A stretch of DNA of 64,000 nt from Isoetes taiwanensis (GCA_021234155.1 JAJEKV010000028.1:432001-496000), one strand, 5' to 3'; positions 1 to 12,385 are shown, counted from the stretch's first letter. Translations and numbers: made by a program. The notes: generated by a model not told the origin, from the letters alone.

Positions 1-1176
1 AGCTGTCTTAGGTCTAGTGCATTTCGCCCAAGCTACCTTGACCACCACTCCTAACTCATTTCCACCCCAAATAAAATTTCTGACGATACGCACAATATCC
101 TCCATCTTACACTGCGGAGCTAATAGAGCAGACGCTATGTAGACATGAGTATTACTAAGAACACATTTAGCCACAATTGATTTCTAGGGCATGGACCGGT
201 TTAGTCAGTATTCCACCAAAACAAGTGCTTTTGCAACCTCCCAAGCATCGAAGCGTAGAGGCGTGAATTCCAACCGGGATACCAAGCAACTTTGTGGTAT
301 TGCCATGCGAAGAATCTTCCATGGATAGTCAAAATCTGAGGGGAGGGATGGGACTGTCCAATGTCCACAAAGCCATACATATTTGCCACCCTATAAGAAC
401 TCCTGATGCTAAGGAGAATGTGTCTAATAATAGCTTAGCATTACGAAGATTCTCAGCCTCGGCAATTAGGAACAAAAAGTGTCATCGGCATATTGGTTAC
501 ATACCTCTTGAGAACCATCGTCCATTGGGAGGCCTTGAATAACGCCATCTTGGGTAGCCACGGAGAAGAGCTGGGATAATACTTCTGCCACAATTGTGAA
601 AAGCAAGGGTGCTAAGGGACAACTTTGCCGAATTCCTCTACCCACTACAAAAATATCAGATACCTCGCCCTGAAAAAGGACAGTAGATCTGGCTGATGTA
701 TGGAGCTTCATGACATTCCTTGTGAAAGACTCCCCAAACCCAAGCACAAGAAGACACTTCTCCAAGAAACTCCAATCAACACTATCGTAAGCTTTAGCAA
801 AATAAAGCTTAAGATACACTGCTTTATGACCCTGTAACCGGGCCCAGTATATTCCTTCATATGGAGCAGCCACGTTGTTGAGAATACAACGACGAGGGAG
901 AAAGCCAGATTGTGTTGACGAGATAGCGTCAGCCAAGATGTCTCAGACTCTTTCTGCCAATGTCTTAGCAAAGATCTTGTACACAGAGGAGAGCAATGTA
1001 ATAGGTCGCCAGTCAGAAATAGTCTTGGGTTCCTTGCTCTTTGGAATGAGAGAGATACAACCTGTATTCAAAATCTTATCAAGGCTCCTAAATTTTTGAC
1101 TCACAAAAGGCATCATATATGTCATCCTCCAACCAGTCCCAGCATTTCTGAAAGAATTCAATAGGAAAGCCATCAA
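1..1176 (-). pseudogene. LINE reverse transcriptase segment, frameshifted
   Basis: This is the reverse transcriptase part of ORF2 of the leftmost LINE. It is read in at least three successive frames: about 1176-943 (motif ISLIPKSKEP then DWRPITLLSSVYKI), 936-466 (SGFLPRR, KAYDSVDW, GIRQSCPLAPLLF, then YADD near 480), and about 389-201 beyond a frameshift directly after YADD. The YADD box holds two catalytic aspartates. The first catalytic aspartate, normally in an L-D-F-x-K-A-Y-D block, reads L-Y-F here, so the enzyme would be inactive even without frameshifts. The segment joins the endonuclease frame at about 1100 by another shift. Family assignment is secure; no function is expected from this copy. 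Confidence 0.88.
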
Positions 1177-2569
1177 GACCAGGGCATTTGTCCCTTTTCA
1201 AGAGAGCCACAGCTGCTTTTAAGTCCTCCTTCACAATATTGGACTCAAGAAGTAACCTCTGCTCTTCAGAAACAATGCGACGCACCTTAGTCAACACGGC
1301 CAATTGCATGTTCTTCTGAAAGGGCAATGGGTGTCGTGCAAAGAATGAAGAAAAGTGATGATGAAGATACTGCTTAAGATTCACCGGATCGGAGATAAGA
1401 GCGCCATCTGGCAACACCAAAGAATGTATAGAAGTGGCGAGTTTCCTTCTTCTTGCAGCTGCAAAAAAGAACCGAGTACATCTATCTCCGTCCTTGAACC
1501 ACTGCAACCCTGCCTTCACCTTGGCTTCAGTAACTTTTACAGTTTCCATAGCCTTGATCTGAGATAATAACTCCTTTTCTCTGACTCCACTAGTATGGCC
1601 ACAAGCGTGGAGTACTTCTAATTCCTGGTACAATGCAGTCAACAGTCCTCTAGCTTCAGCAGCTCTGACTCTCCCATATTCTTTTGTAAATGACTTCACT
1701 GCAGACAACGCTGCGACAACCCCAGACATGCCCCTACGGGGTGAGAAGGCCCAAGACCAAGCCCGACTACAGCCAAGTTTGAACTCATCATCCTCCAAGT
1801 ACTTGCAATTAAGCTTAAAGTAGGTCCTGGTAGGTCGATGACAATTAGCCACATCATTAGTTAGGAGTTGTGCATTATGATCAGACACGGAGATATCCAG
1901 AAGATTTGAGCGATGAAAATCCGCTAGCCGAGCAGCTGCACAAGTATTAAAGTATCCTCTATCATGCCTTGCATAAGCTCTGCCAACTCCTGTCCAACCA
2001 TTACACCACGTAAAGGACTGATCACCATCAATCTCTATAAGCTGACCATCATGTAAAAGGCGTAGCCATTGTTCTCGCTCGAATCCTTGCACCACTTCAG
2101 AGCCGCGACCACTTCTATCTCTTTCCAACTCGACGATATTAAAGTCGCCAACGAGCAACCATGCAACATTCTGCTCAAGCTGAAGAACTTTACTCCTCAG
2201 AGTTGCCCACAAAGCACCACGTTGACGAGGTCTATTATGAGCATATACATTTATCAAACCCCATTCTTGGCCCTTATCTTTCCATTTGATTATTATCCAC
2301 CGCCCGAACCTATTTGTTTGAGTAAAAGTGACATCCACAGAAGACTTCCATGCAGTAAGCACACTAGCCTTAGATGCATCAGCAGCAGACACCAAGACAT
2401 TATAGTCACATCCAAATACATTAGCTACTTTATGTACATCATCTCGGCGGCATTTATGCTCTTGAAGGCAACAAAAGGTCGTAGAAAACTTAGACAGGTA
2501 AAGAGACAACCTGCTTCTTTTACTTGGGGAAGAAGCCACTCCCCTCACATTCCAAGACAAGAGGTTCAT
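1088..2569 (-). CDS. LINE ORF2 N-terminal half: AP-type endonuclease and linker to the reverse transcriptase
   Basis: An open frame of 493 codons starting at an ATG (MNLLSWNVRG), the usual opening of plant L1 ORF2. Residues about 1-230 form an exonuclease-endonuclease-phosphatase fold. Visible motifs are LLSWNVRG, the metal-binding glutamate in LQEHKC, INVYAHN, the catalytic VGDFN, a TWCNG block and the terminal SDHN with catalytic Asp-His. This nuclease nicks target DNA to prime reverse transcription. Residues about 380-490 enter the reverse transcriptase N-terminus (KRDKCPGLDGFPIEFF). The frame ends where a shift passes reading to the next segment. The start lies about 185 bases below the end of ORF1, consistent with a bicistronic LINE. 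Confidence 0.88.
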   Translation of the reverse strand: MNLLSWNVRGVASSPSKRSRLSLYLSKFSTTFCCLQEHKCRRDDVHKVANVFGCDYNVLVSAADASKASVLTAWKSSVDVTFTQTNRFGRWIIIKWKDKGQEWGLINVYAHNRPRQRGALWATLRSKVLQLEQNVAWLLVGDFNIVELERDRSGRGSEVVQGFEREQWLRLLHDGQLIEIDGDQSFTWCNGWTGVGRAYARHDRGYFNTCAAARLADFHRSNLLDISVSDHNAQLLTNDVANCHRPTRTYFKLNCKYLEDDEFKLGCSRAWSWAFSPRRGMSGVVAALSAVKSFTKEYGRVRAAEARGLLTALYQELEVLHACGHTSGVREKELLSQIKAMETVKVTEAKVKAGLQWFKDGDRCTRFFFAAARRRKLATSIHSLVLPDGALISDPVNLKQYLHHHFSSFFARHPLPFQKNMQLAVLTKVRRIVSEEQRLLLESNIVKEDLKAAVALLKRDKCPGLDGFPIEFFQKCWDWLEDDIYDAFCESKI

Positions 2570-2753
2570 GTGGCCAAAATATTATGTTCCACCTCCATAC
2601 CAATAGAGCCAGCATCAACCATGTCCATCTTGCATGGTTCTGAAGGGAGGTCAGCCCACCTCGTCCTGGAAATTGGCAAGGGGGAGCCTCCTCTCTGTTC
2701 CACCCTTCCATTGTTTTGTTCAGCACTTGGTGAGGGAGAGCCTCCTCTCTGCT

Positions 2754-4270
2754 CTACCCCCCATTATTTTGTTGAGTAACTGGCAAGGGAGAGCCTCCTC
2801 TCTGCTCTACCCTTCCATGCAAATTATTAGAATCGCTCATGACATGAGACACATGTTGACTAGCCTTATTGCGTGCAGCTCTTTTCCAATTAACATTTGT
2901 CCATCCCTCTTGGGCATTTTCGTGATGCTCTTGAACATTTTCATGCCGCTCTTGCAATTTCTGGATCTTCTGTAACTTAGCCCTAGCATCCTCTTCAAAA
3001 GCGAGAGTATGCACAATCTTTTGTGGGATAGTGGTTTTAGCAGCAGATGGAGTAGCAACAACAGAGGTAGCAGTAGCATTGGCAGAACGGATAACAGAGG
3101 GTAAAGGGGACTCAGCAGAGGTAGGGGGCATAGAGGAAGAAGGGACCATTGCAGGACGATCTCTCTTAGCACGAAAATTTGCAAATAAAGCAAGTTGAGG
3201 AAATAAATCAGCAAGCTGAGGGCCATTGAGCAATTGCAAAGCATACTTCAGAAAGATAGGGCCACTTTTCACAACCATACAGTCAGGAAGACCACGACCA
3301 GAAGGAAGAGAGACACAAATTTTAGCACCATCAACAATAGAATGGGCCAGATGAGTACCAGACCATTAGCAATACTGATAAGAAACTCCGGCACCAAGAG
3401 ATCAGGAGGAAGATTAGGAATAGAAAACCAACATGGCATCCTAAGAGCAGGAGCCGTACCAGGAGAAAATCCAGGCGAATAAGGCTGGTACAAAATATAA
3501 TCACTCCACATTGGGTCCACACCACGTGCCACCAGTTGCTCCACAGCCACAGCATCATCGAAAACGATCAAAAAGAACTTCTTATCTAGCATCTTTAAAG
3601 TACAATAAGGTGGCAACCCTAATCTCCGAAGATGACTAGTCAACCAATAGCCAAGCTTCCTAGTGTCAAGAAATGCTCCAGTATATTGACCAACCACACT
3701 AAACGACAACAAGTTACTAATACACTTCTTATGTAAGTCATGATCAATCTCGACCACATTGTACCCAGACGCTTGAAGAGTATTCTTACACATTTCAGGC
3801 TGATAGGAAACTTCAACAGGATGTAACTGAAGCTCCATCTAAGTCTCCTTTGCTCGCAACTCACCCAAAAGATTACTGAGATCTCTTTTATTATCCTGAA
3901 TCATCACATCAATAGCTGTAGCAATACGCACAGCAGACGTAGTTGATGACAAGTCCTCCTTGATCCAATCACTAAAGCGCTCCCTGCTAGCATTTACTCC
4001 AGAAGTTGAGGACCTCCAAGGAAGTGGACGGGACTGATCTTTGTTAGAATTGGTACCAGCTGGCGCCGAGGCACCATCCACAGAAGCATTACCGCTATTC
4101 AAAGCACTTGTACTCTTCGGTGCACCAGCCGAGGGTGCCAATGCAGGAAAATCACCGTCTTGAAAGACATTCTCACTATAAGCCAGAGGGTTAACATGCA
4201 ATGCCAAATTTGCCCCCTACACCAGCATGGATACAGGAGGTTTTGCAGGCAGCTTGGAAGTTGAAGCCAT
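2754..4270 (-). pseudogene. LINE ORF1, RNA-binding protein with DUF4283-like domain, broken
   Basis: ORF1 of the leftmost LINE is read in three overlapping frames. An ATG at 4270 (MASTSKLPAK) is followed by an in-frame stop within about 15 codons; reading continues 4207-3839 as a Ser/Ala/Pro-rich N-terminus. The second frame, 3838-3269, carries a DUF4283-like domain with LGYWLTSHLRRLGLPPYC, the KKFFLIVFDD strand and a PCWFSIPNLPPDLL stretch, as in plant L1 ORF1 proteins. The third frame, 3278-2754, gives the C-terminal low-complexity region and a charged helix. ORF1 proteins coat the element RNA and act as chaperones. No intact product can come from this copy. Confidence 0.8.
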
Positions 4271-5886
4271 AGAGCCGAAACTGTCAGGGCTGAAAAGGCT
4301 ATCAGCCGGAACCTGAAACCTGCAATGCCACACAGTGTTGGAAAGAGCCCTGAATCAGCTTTCCAACGAGCCAAAAAACACCGTAATCCGAGGTCTGTAG
4401 CTCAAGATATGAACACAAACGTAAAGCAGCCTCCGGCAGTAACCCTAGGGCGCATCCATCTTCGGACCTTTCCTCCACAAGCCCATTTCTGGAAGCAATA
4501 TTTCTTGATTTTGCTTGGCATGCCTTACTTCATTTTCATACATATGTTTGTCAAAAAATAGAAAACCAAGCCCAGACGTAGACAGATGACATTGTTTGTA
4601 CAGAGATGTCTATTGCGATTGAATGGAACTTTGAATGGAACATCGAATATATATACTGATAATGTTGCCCTCTTGGATTGTGCTTGTTCAATGGATTAAC
4701 GAGTTACTTAGGTTTGTTGCTACCTTTGCTTAGTTTTGTAAATCGAGCAAGACAACATGACCTCTTTTTGTTTTAATTTTATAACTGTCACGCTCATCAG
4801 CTCTATGAGGTTTGTTAGGCGTTAATTTGTTATGAAAAACAGAGCACCTTCAGCAAGTCAATGGTAAGGCAAATTCAAACAGGCCACCAGTTCTGGCCAG
4901 GTTTAGGGGCCATGAGAGAACTCATCCACAAATGGCCATGGAGTCTGATCCAGATCCGACCTGGTTTCTTGGATAGTTTTGGCTTTGCCAAAGGACTTTA
5001 AAGGCCTTCCATCATAGGTTTGATTTTTGTTCATCTTTTTTGTTGATTCATTTCTGGTACATTCTTGCAGATCGGTTTGGGCATTTTGGGGGCGTGGTAC
5101 TAAGTTGGGTGCCCCATCGATGGATTTGTTTACTTTTTGGATCTGTTGTGGAATTTTATACCCCATCGATGGATTTGTTTATCTTCTGGGTCTGCCGTAG
5201 AATTTTGACCACCAACTGATAATGCCGGCCCTTGGAGGCGTCTGGCATTTGCTTTGACTCATGGTTGCCAGGTTTGATTCATCCGCCTTTTTGTTTGATT
5301 ACTTTGGTGAATTCAGTGTACTGTATAGCTGAATCGTTGTTGGCTGGAGCCTCTTTTTCACCTCGGTTTTTGTTAGATTGGATGGAGTCTCTTTTTCACC
5401 CCCATTTTTGTTAGATTGGTTACCTCAACCACCTTGTATTATTCTTCCTTATCTTATTTCCGGCTTGCTTCTCTTCTGCAATAGCCGCCTTACAGCCTTC
5501 CGAATTCTATCTATCACCGCCTTGTTTGTTTTGTTGACCACACCGGCCTAGCCTACATCAGAGGGCAACATGGCAGCCATCCAAGACATCTCGGGTCACA
5601 CAGTAGTCGGCCCACAGCTCTGCCACAAATTTCTATGGCCATCGATGGTGAGCCCCCAGTTTTCGGGTGCTCACCTTCTTTCTATGGTTTTTTAAACCCT
5701 TAAGCATTATCTTGGGTTTGGTTTTTACCCTCCAAGTCCACCTTGGCATTCTTATTATTACTTCTAGTTTCTCCTTAGTCTTCAATGCCCTCTTATTGTA
5801 GTATCAGGTTGTGGTTGTCATGTTGACTTTTTTATCCGTTTGCTTTAGGCTCTAGTTTCCATTATGATACTACTTGTTGTACTTAT
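4271..5886. other. Intergenic region with short tandem duplications
   Basis: No credible gene is visible. 4271-4560 may be remaining LINE 5' untranslated sequence. A 49-bp unit is repeated twice at 5112-5209 (starts CCCCATCGATGG), and a shorter one at about 5340-5420 (block CTCTTTTTCACC). The stretch around 5540-5660 is slightly richer in open codons, but I recognise no domain. Confidence 0.5.
5112..5209. repeat. Tandem duplication, two 49-bp units
   Basis: Units 5112-5160 and 5161-5209 both begin CCCCATCGATGGATTTGTTT and end with GAATTTT followed by a few variable bases. They differ at about ten positions. Confidence 0.8.
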
Positions 5887-5952
5887 GATTTTGTTCTCTC
5901 ATACAAAGGTTGCATTGCAGATTTTGTTCTCTCATACAAAGGTTGCATTGCA
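5887..5952. repeat. Exact tandem duplication, two 33-bp units
   Basis: The unit beginning GATTTTGTTCTCTCATACAA occurs twice head to tail (5887-5919 and 5920-5952) with no differences seen, so the duplication is recent. Confidence 0.9.
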
Positions 5953-8620
5953 TTGTTTGATTTATTTTCAAGAGTTGTTTCGGTTTTATCAAGCTTTGTT
6001 TTTTGATCAGTCTCTTATGCATGTGCACTCTAGTGGTTCTTATTTTTTAATGTCTATCGTGGTTCACTTTCTCATAGCGGTGGTGCCCATCTGTGCGAAT
6101 ATTTTTCCTTAAGTATATCAGACCATCTAAGGGCTAGATTAGCATAACATACGTATCTTTCTGACTGTAAGAGGGCAATTTAGTGGAACATGTTTTAGTT
6201 TCTATACTTGGATACCTAGTCAACATGTGGATTCTAGCATCTTGTATATGTTGGTACCATTGGTTTAGTGCACAGACTTTGGCGTATTGTTCCCTTCGAA
6301 CTATGATTCGTTTTGCATGGTAAGGCTACATGATGATGGTGACTTCATGACAACTTAGTGATGACGTGGACACAATTTTTTGCTGGGTGTTATATTTGCA
6401 TGTTTTGTGCATTGGTGAGTCCTATGGGGTTTGTGCATGTTTCGCATTGTCACAAATATGATATTTAGTATGGGTTATTGGGCTCATTGTTTCTTATTCT
6501 ATATCCTTTGGTTTTTGTTGTTTTTGGGTTGCCCCTAGGGGGGCAAACCCTTGCTGATGTGGGTTTCTGGCATATTCTAGGTATATGCTGGAATATCCTT
6601 GGGATATGCCGGTAACTGCTCGAAACCTGTTGTTCCACGTAAATTGGCGGTCACCTGCATTCACCTGCGTTCTGGATCGCCGATATTTGAACCGGGTAAC
6701 TGGAAAGGCAAACCGAAGCTCCAATCTTGCATTCCTTATTTCTGTGTGTGCCACAGGCTGACCTTTATTAGAAGTGATAGTAGACTTTGCAAGGAGATGA
6801 CTGTGGTGTTGCCGTCAGCGCTTGCATATTTTAAACAGTAGATTTGTGGTTATTCTGCTCCTAAGAAACACCAGAAAAAGCAGACAAATCCTTAATATAG
6901 CAATGGAAGTGAACATATATCCTCATGAAATAGCCAGGTAATCAGTTAAACATGCTTCTTACGCATACCATAATTTTAAATGTGCACTACAAGCCTTCAA
7001 TTCCTTAATGCACATAGACACATTTGATACACGTCAAGTAGACAAGAAGGTTTAGCTCGGAGTGTGGAAGATAACAGGACCACGTAGAGTCTGCGTAAGA
7101 CCATGTTTTGATATGCATAGATAATGTATTTCTAATATCTAATATTTCATTTCTATGTCAGCATCTGCAATGGACTCCCAAAACCAACCTGGGTTCTTCA
7201 GCCATTTTGAATCTACCTTGTTTTTGTGCTACCCTTTCAAGCCTAGATCATGTATTTTGCTATCTAATTACCTGCACATCATAGTCTTTTATCCCAGGCT
7301 TGTTACTTCTAGCTACAAAGCTTTGGCATCAAATTTTTGCATGAGGTGATAGTATTTACTTCCAGTACATGCTACTGTAGGCCATACGAATTTCTTGATG
7401 GCTGCTGACATCATAGGAAAATGCTTTTCGAACAGTAAGATGGGATTATAGTTGCCTAGTGAAAGCAAAAGTTGGAGTCAGTTAGCTAGATATTTGTTAA
7501 TCGAAAGACAAGTTTCAAGGCTGGATGACAAAATGAAGGTTATGGTCAGTGGAATTTTCCACACAGGCGTTGATGTTTGTGAATAATCCAGTTGCTTTAT
7601 GGTTATTTTGCCCAAGTCTTTACAGGGGTGTCAATGTTTAAGGCATATTCGAGTTTTGTGGTTGTTTTTCGCTTTATCATCATAGGCATTAGCTTCTCAT
7701 ATTCTCTTTCTTCGTGCATGCATTTTCTGTAGCAACTGGCTGTACTAGAGGAGTAAGCATTTATATGTTTCTTGTCCAAATACTATTAGTAGCTCTAGGC
7801 CTCACTATGGCATGATACTTTTGTAGTGGAGCTGCCAAATTCTTCATAGTCACTAAGACACTCACGAATGAATGAGCATGCAAAGATTAGTGAGTTCCAG
7901 CAGGAGTTGGTTATGCTGGTTGCTAAATGGAGACCATGCACTTATGAACAATCTTTATCTAGAAAAGACAACGACGGTTATGACGGTTAGGCAGGCAAAT
8001 CATTATGTTGAAGATGATGTGGCTTCTTTCTTGAATACAGGTCTTAGCGCTTTAAAGTCTAGAGCAAATGAATCCAATGTGTTGCAACTTACTCGTTCCG
8101 CTGGAAATAGGAAGGAGGGACCTGCAAACTTCTTGTTATCACAAGACTAGTCACAGAAGCTGCAGCAGGCAAAGATCATATGTATATTACAGACTGTATA
8201 TGAACATACTTCCATTATATAATTGGAATTGGTAGTTCAATTTTTGGCAATAATGCTGTGGTTTGCATTTAGTTGCATGATAAATGTGCTAGCCAAGTTC
8301 AGGACTTGCAGAAAATTATGGATCTTAAGATTACAGGGGTTGCTTTTCCTAAAGCAAGGAATGCATAAAGTTTTCATAATTTATTTGGAACGACATCCTC
8401 ATCATTACGGTAAATCCTAATCTGTTTTGTGTGAGGATATGAGTTATCACCACTTAAAATTTTGTTTCACTTCCTTTCTAAGACGACATCTTACATCTGT
8501 TTACATGCTTCATCTGTTTACATGCTTCATGGTCTTCTGCCTGGAGTTTCCCCCCCAACCTACTGTGTATTATGTATGAAAAATGTGGAAACAGGCTGCT
8601 TTTCAGTAAGTTAAAAAGAG
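5953..8620. other. AT-rich intergenic region, no gene recognised
   Basis: Only short open stretches occur. A possible exon-like piece lies near 7868-7960 (reading ISEFQQELVMLVAKWRP), soon closed by stops. I cannot assign it; it may belong to the same decayed gene as the pieces at 9.6-10.2 kb. Confidence 0.4.
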
Positions 8621-8945
8621 GACTATTGTGATTGCAGCATATGGTCAGCATGGTTATGGAGAAAAAGCTTCACTGCCTTTTTTCATAGAATCTTGCAAGA
8701 AGGCATATGACTAGACCATGTACTGTTTCTCACCCTTCCTTTTACATGCAGCTACATGGGCCACAGATAGGAGATGTCACGATTTTAGTTCAATTGCCAA
8801 AAATCACACGATGACACATGAGTACTATGATTGTGTGGTTGATATGCTTGGATGTTCATGTTCGTTTATGAGGAGACACCTTATTAAGAAAATGCCATTC
8901 CAGCCAAAGTCTTCAGCGTGGAGTGACTTGCTTAAGCTGCAAGAT
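8621..8945 (+). pseudogene. PPR protein fragment (C-terminal repeats), decayed
   Basis: Two pieces in neighbouring frames read as the end of a PLS-class pentatricopeptide repeat protein. At 8627-8700 the reading is VIAAYGQHGYGEKA, matching the common block W-x-A-M-I-x-G-Y-A-Q-H-G-x-G-x-E-A. At 8800-8945 it is HEYYDCVVDMLG followed by LIKKMPFQPKSSAWSDLL, matching the block ahead of the E domain. The spacer between them is short and frameshifted, and the reading then ends at a stop. PPR proteins act in organelle RNA processing; this fragment is not functional. It is unrelated in position and strand to the PPR pseudogene at 18-19 kb. Confidence 0.75.
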
Positions 8946-9562
8946 TGTAAGGAATGTGTCTAGATTGCCTACTTCCATGCCCCTTGATGTTTTATATAAT
9001 CAAGAATCACCTGGCAATAGTGCCTTGCACTTTGGTCCTCCCGATGCAGATGGAAATGTTATACTTGGATCCCTTGGGCAACAATATTGAACAAGCAATT
9101 AGAAAATGGCTATCGAGATCATTAAGAAGAGCTCTGCTGGGAATAGTGAACTCTATCATATGGCCATTAGACAATTCTAACATGGCTCCTTTGGGCTTTC
9201 TTATTTGTAATACTGCACATTTTGGATTAGTCTAATGTGTTATAGCGGCTCCAGGCTTATGCAAGTTGCTGATAATGGTCTATGTTCTTGATAGGAAGTC
9301 TAATTTCGAATAGAGGTATACAGTATTGCAGCAACCCAGTACCTCATATAGTTAATAATTCAGTTATACAAGGACCATAATTTTAAAAGTTTATGTAATC
9401 AATTCTACTGAAAAGCATGCTAGAAGTAGGTTTTCATTAGAGAGTTGGCATGCAACAATGGTGAAAAATCTAAAGAATTCACTCTTAGTTGGAGTGTATG
9501 GCAGCTTCTTGATTCTTCATTTTCCTACTGGTGGTTTTGCACATTGTTTTTCTTAGAGACTG

Positions 9563-10165
9563 CAACTCATGTAAGAATGGTTCAGCTCTAATGATCATCC
9601 AAGTTTCGAGTTCTGGGTTGAGCTTGACAAATATCTTAATGCAACAGTAACGAACAAGGTGGCAAGGGAAATATCTTTGGCACGAGGACTGGCACTTCTT
9701 CGTACGGTAGCAAATGTGTATTCAACATTGCAACTTCAGGTATGGTATTAGCAACATCAGCAACTTTTTGCATGTCAACTTAAAAAATGTTCCATGTATG
9801 ATGTTTTTCATATATGTGTAGAGTTGGGAAAAAACTGCTGATTGCTACAATTTGGGGCAAGGTCCAATGCCAGCTACCTTCAAAGTGAGGACAATTCCTC
9901 GTGAAGGAGATTCTGCCAGTGGAACAGAAGATACCCTAGACCTGATTTTGGCGAAGCAGCAATTGGCAGGGTAGCACTAGTAGATTCAGGTAACGTGATA
10001 GTATTTTTGATAAGCTGGCAGAACTTTGATTGATAGCTTTTCCTACAGGTCACTGATGGATAATTCTCTTGAGAGCTTATGGAAAAAGTATAGGGGATCT
10101 GTCTCTGCAAGAAAGAATAGACGTGCAAACAGGAATGAAAATGATTTTGAAGCTATATTTGGCAG
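9563..10165 (+). pseudogene. Unidentified multi-exon gene remnant
   Basis: Three stop-free stretches bounded by plausible splice sites read like consecutive exons. The first, about 9570-9751, contains SFEFWVELDKYL and REISLARGLALLRTVANVY and ends at CAG before GTATGG. The second starts at about 9822 after TGTGTAG ([28 protein letters not shown]); its end appears frameshifted, and another frame reads [16 protein letters not shown] up to a GT donor. The third, from about 10049 after CTACAG, reads [15 protein letters not shown] followed by a basic stretch. I do not recognise the family. The frame break suggests a pseudogene, although alternative splicing cannot be excluded. Confidence 0.4.
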
Positions 10166-11747
10166 ATGGTTTTGACATGTTCCCATTATTACTAGTTACA
10201 GATGGATCATGCATGCTACAAAACCTGCTCCTCAGATGTTTGAAGCCCTCTGTGACAAAAGACTGACCAGAGGTCTTCAAGGAGTTCTCTCATTTCTATC
10301 CTAAGGAAACATGTATTTCCATTCTCTACTCTATTAGACTTGTCCTTATGCTTCTGCAATCCTTTTTCCATGACAAGGACTAGAGATTTCTTCAGGCCAA
10401 TTCTCATAAGTCATGGTATCAAGTATTCTATTGTTTTGAGTAGCAATTTTGATTGATTGTTAAAACATGACTTTGAAGTATGATTTAAGCCACTTCACCC
10501 TCGGGCCATGGAGGGCAACCCTTCGTGCGCAGCACCTTGTTTGTTGAGCTTCGAGTTTCTTAAGACCAGGACTTGTGGTAGACTTGCGCGTTCTCAAGTT
10601 GTTTGTGACCAATTGCTTTAGAAGCTAGGGGCATAGAGGTTGCGCACTGGTTTGGCAAGCGTGTAACATCTTGCGTATAAAGCACATAGTCTATATACAT
10701 TCTTTGGCACTTGTTTTTGAAATTCTGATTTTTCAATTCCGTCTTTTCAATTCTGTCTTGCATCTTTTTGTTCACGCATGCATTAGGCTACTTTGTTGCA
10801 TATTGTTTGGCTAGGTCTTTAGCCACGTGGGTAATCATAGAATCCTTCCTAAAAATGCATATTTTTCTTCATTATTTACCAAAGTAGGTTTGTATCGCCT
10901 TTTAATACGAGTTTGCATGGTATTCTTTATAACGTCATGAGTCGAACATGATCACTATGCGTGGGGTTTGTAACTTTATTTTGTTATTATACATATTGAG
11001 GTTCGTGTCCCCTTCGAGCACGAGACGCATGTTTCTCTGGTGTATACTTCTAACATGGTGACTTGAGCACGAAATGCAGGTTCTTTCTAACGATTCTTGC
11101 ACTGTTATGGAAATATTTCCATTCTTATTGTCGGGTGCTCCTTGGTTCGTTTCCCCCTCGTCTAATTTTTCTCCTCTTAGAGTTTTTAGCTTTGGGATTG
11201 TTCATAGTTCGATGCTTAACCACAACCTATAGGTATGGTTTTCTGGGCTCATCTAGTTAGGATTCTGATGCATTTCTCTGTAACTCGTATCGTCATTGAA
11301 AGCTTTTGTTGTGCACATTTGTCATGTTTGCATCCTCTGGCTCACAAGATTGGGATCATTCGTAATTTCTTAGCTTCTAAGTTGTTTGTTGATTGCCATA
11401 TTTCATTCTCTATAGTTGGCGCGTGATGTTCACCTTACATTGCCTTAACCTAGGCTGTCTATAGTGTCATTTATATCGGTTGTTTGTCTTTGACAGTCTA
11501 CACGGTATGGTTGATGCATATTTTTGTCATATGCATTTGGTAGATAATGTTTGCATCACATGACGTCTTGCCTTAGACTTTCTACATCGTTCCTTTTTTC
11601 TTGCCTATTTGGTTTCATTTGAATGCATTCTTCTATCTACAGATAGGTACGGACATTAGCTGCCACTTGATTGTATCATAGGACCCATCCTAGGAATATC
11701 TTTATCTTATACTTTTCTCACCCGTTGAACGAAGAAATTGTGCATTC
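10166..11747. other. T-rich intergenic region with dispersed repeat
   Basis: No gene seen. The plus strand is strikingly T-rich. Its distal part (about 11513-11694) is the reverse complement of blocks found again at 47.7, 48.6 and 50.25 kb, so the stretch is at least partly a dispersed repeat. Confidence 0.5.
11513..11694 (-). repeat. Dispersed repeat blocks shared with 47.7-50.3 kb
   Basis: On the minus strand, 11694-11674 reads CCTAGGATGGGTCCTATGAT, the block at 48599, and 11549-11513 closely matches 50249-50286 (common core TTATCTACCA then ATGCATATGAC). The spacing of the blocks differs between copies, so the family is rearranged. Confidence 0.6.

Positions 11748-11800
<53 letters not shown>
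11748..11800. repeat. (GATA)n microsatellite, about 13 units
   Basis: An uninterrupted run of GATA units is directly visible. Confidence 0.97.
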
Positions 11801-12377
11801 TATTTTAACGTAGCAAAATTGCAAGTTGACATGGAAAGGTTAAGCTAAGCAGAAAACAATAAAGTGATAAGTATCCCCCAAAATAATGGAACTTTGAAGG
11901 AAACCAATCAATTTCCTTAAGTAGGTGAAATTTCTCTGTCAAGGGGCCTAACAAATAAAAAATCGAAATACATGCGTAGCAATGGTTGTGGAAAACATGC
12001 CAAAACCCAAAGGAAGAAGCTGCATAACTACGCAAGGGAGGCCCATGGAGCTTGGCGCTTGTGTCTGTTTTTTCTAGCCGATTAGGAATCATCTGCTCAA
12101 ACATGCATTAGGTATCCAGTTGTTTACTGTTATCAAAAGATGCCGGACAAGGAGGAAACGACGAGATTAGACTTGGCTGCTTTGGCTATGGCTTACACTT
12201 TCCACTTCCGTTTTCCTATTCAAGGTATAGTGTTCCTGTTCGCTTAGGCTCATATTCCAGAATGTTCAGTTCCTTACCGCTTGAAGTTTACAATATAGAG
12301 CTTCAATAATGAGGATTAGAAAGGACACGTTAATATTCCCTTCCAACTTAAAAAATAACCCTAGACTTGGGCATGGT
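11801..12377. other. Intergenic region upstream of the acyltransferase gene
   Basis: No gene recognised. It forms the probable promoter region of the downstream BAHD gene. Confidence 0.5.
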
Positions 12378-12385
12378 TATAAAAG
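12378..12385 (+). promoter_or_regulatory. TATA box of the BAHD acyltransferase gene
   Basis: TATAAAAG lies 108 bases before the start codon at 12493, leaving a plausible 5' leader of about 75-80 bases. Confidence 0.6.

Larger units (their letters stand above)
1..4270 (-). mobile_element. L1-type LINE retrotransposon, 3' part outside the window
   Basis: A non-LTR retrotransposon read on the minus strand. Its order is ORF1 (from about 4270 down to 2754), an apurinic-type endonuclease opening ORF2 at 2569, then reverse transcriptase running off the window edge at position 1. The order ORF1, endonuclease, reverse transcriptase and the ORF1 domain type are those of plant L1 elements. Frames are broken at several places, so this copy is dead. 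The 3' end, poly-A tail and target duplication are not visible. Confidence 0.9.

Noticed and set aside
2069-2779. A 236-codon plus-strand frame opposite the LINE endonuclease
   Set aside because: The minus strand carries a clear endonuclease with catalytic motifs; the plus-strand reading has none.
8946-9235. A 93-codon plus-strand frame after the PPR fragment
   Set aside because: It does not continue the PPR reading, has no motif, and overlaps stops in the PPR frame.
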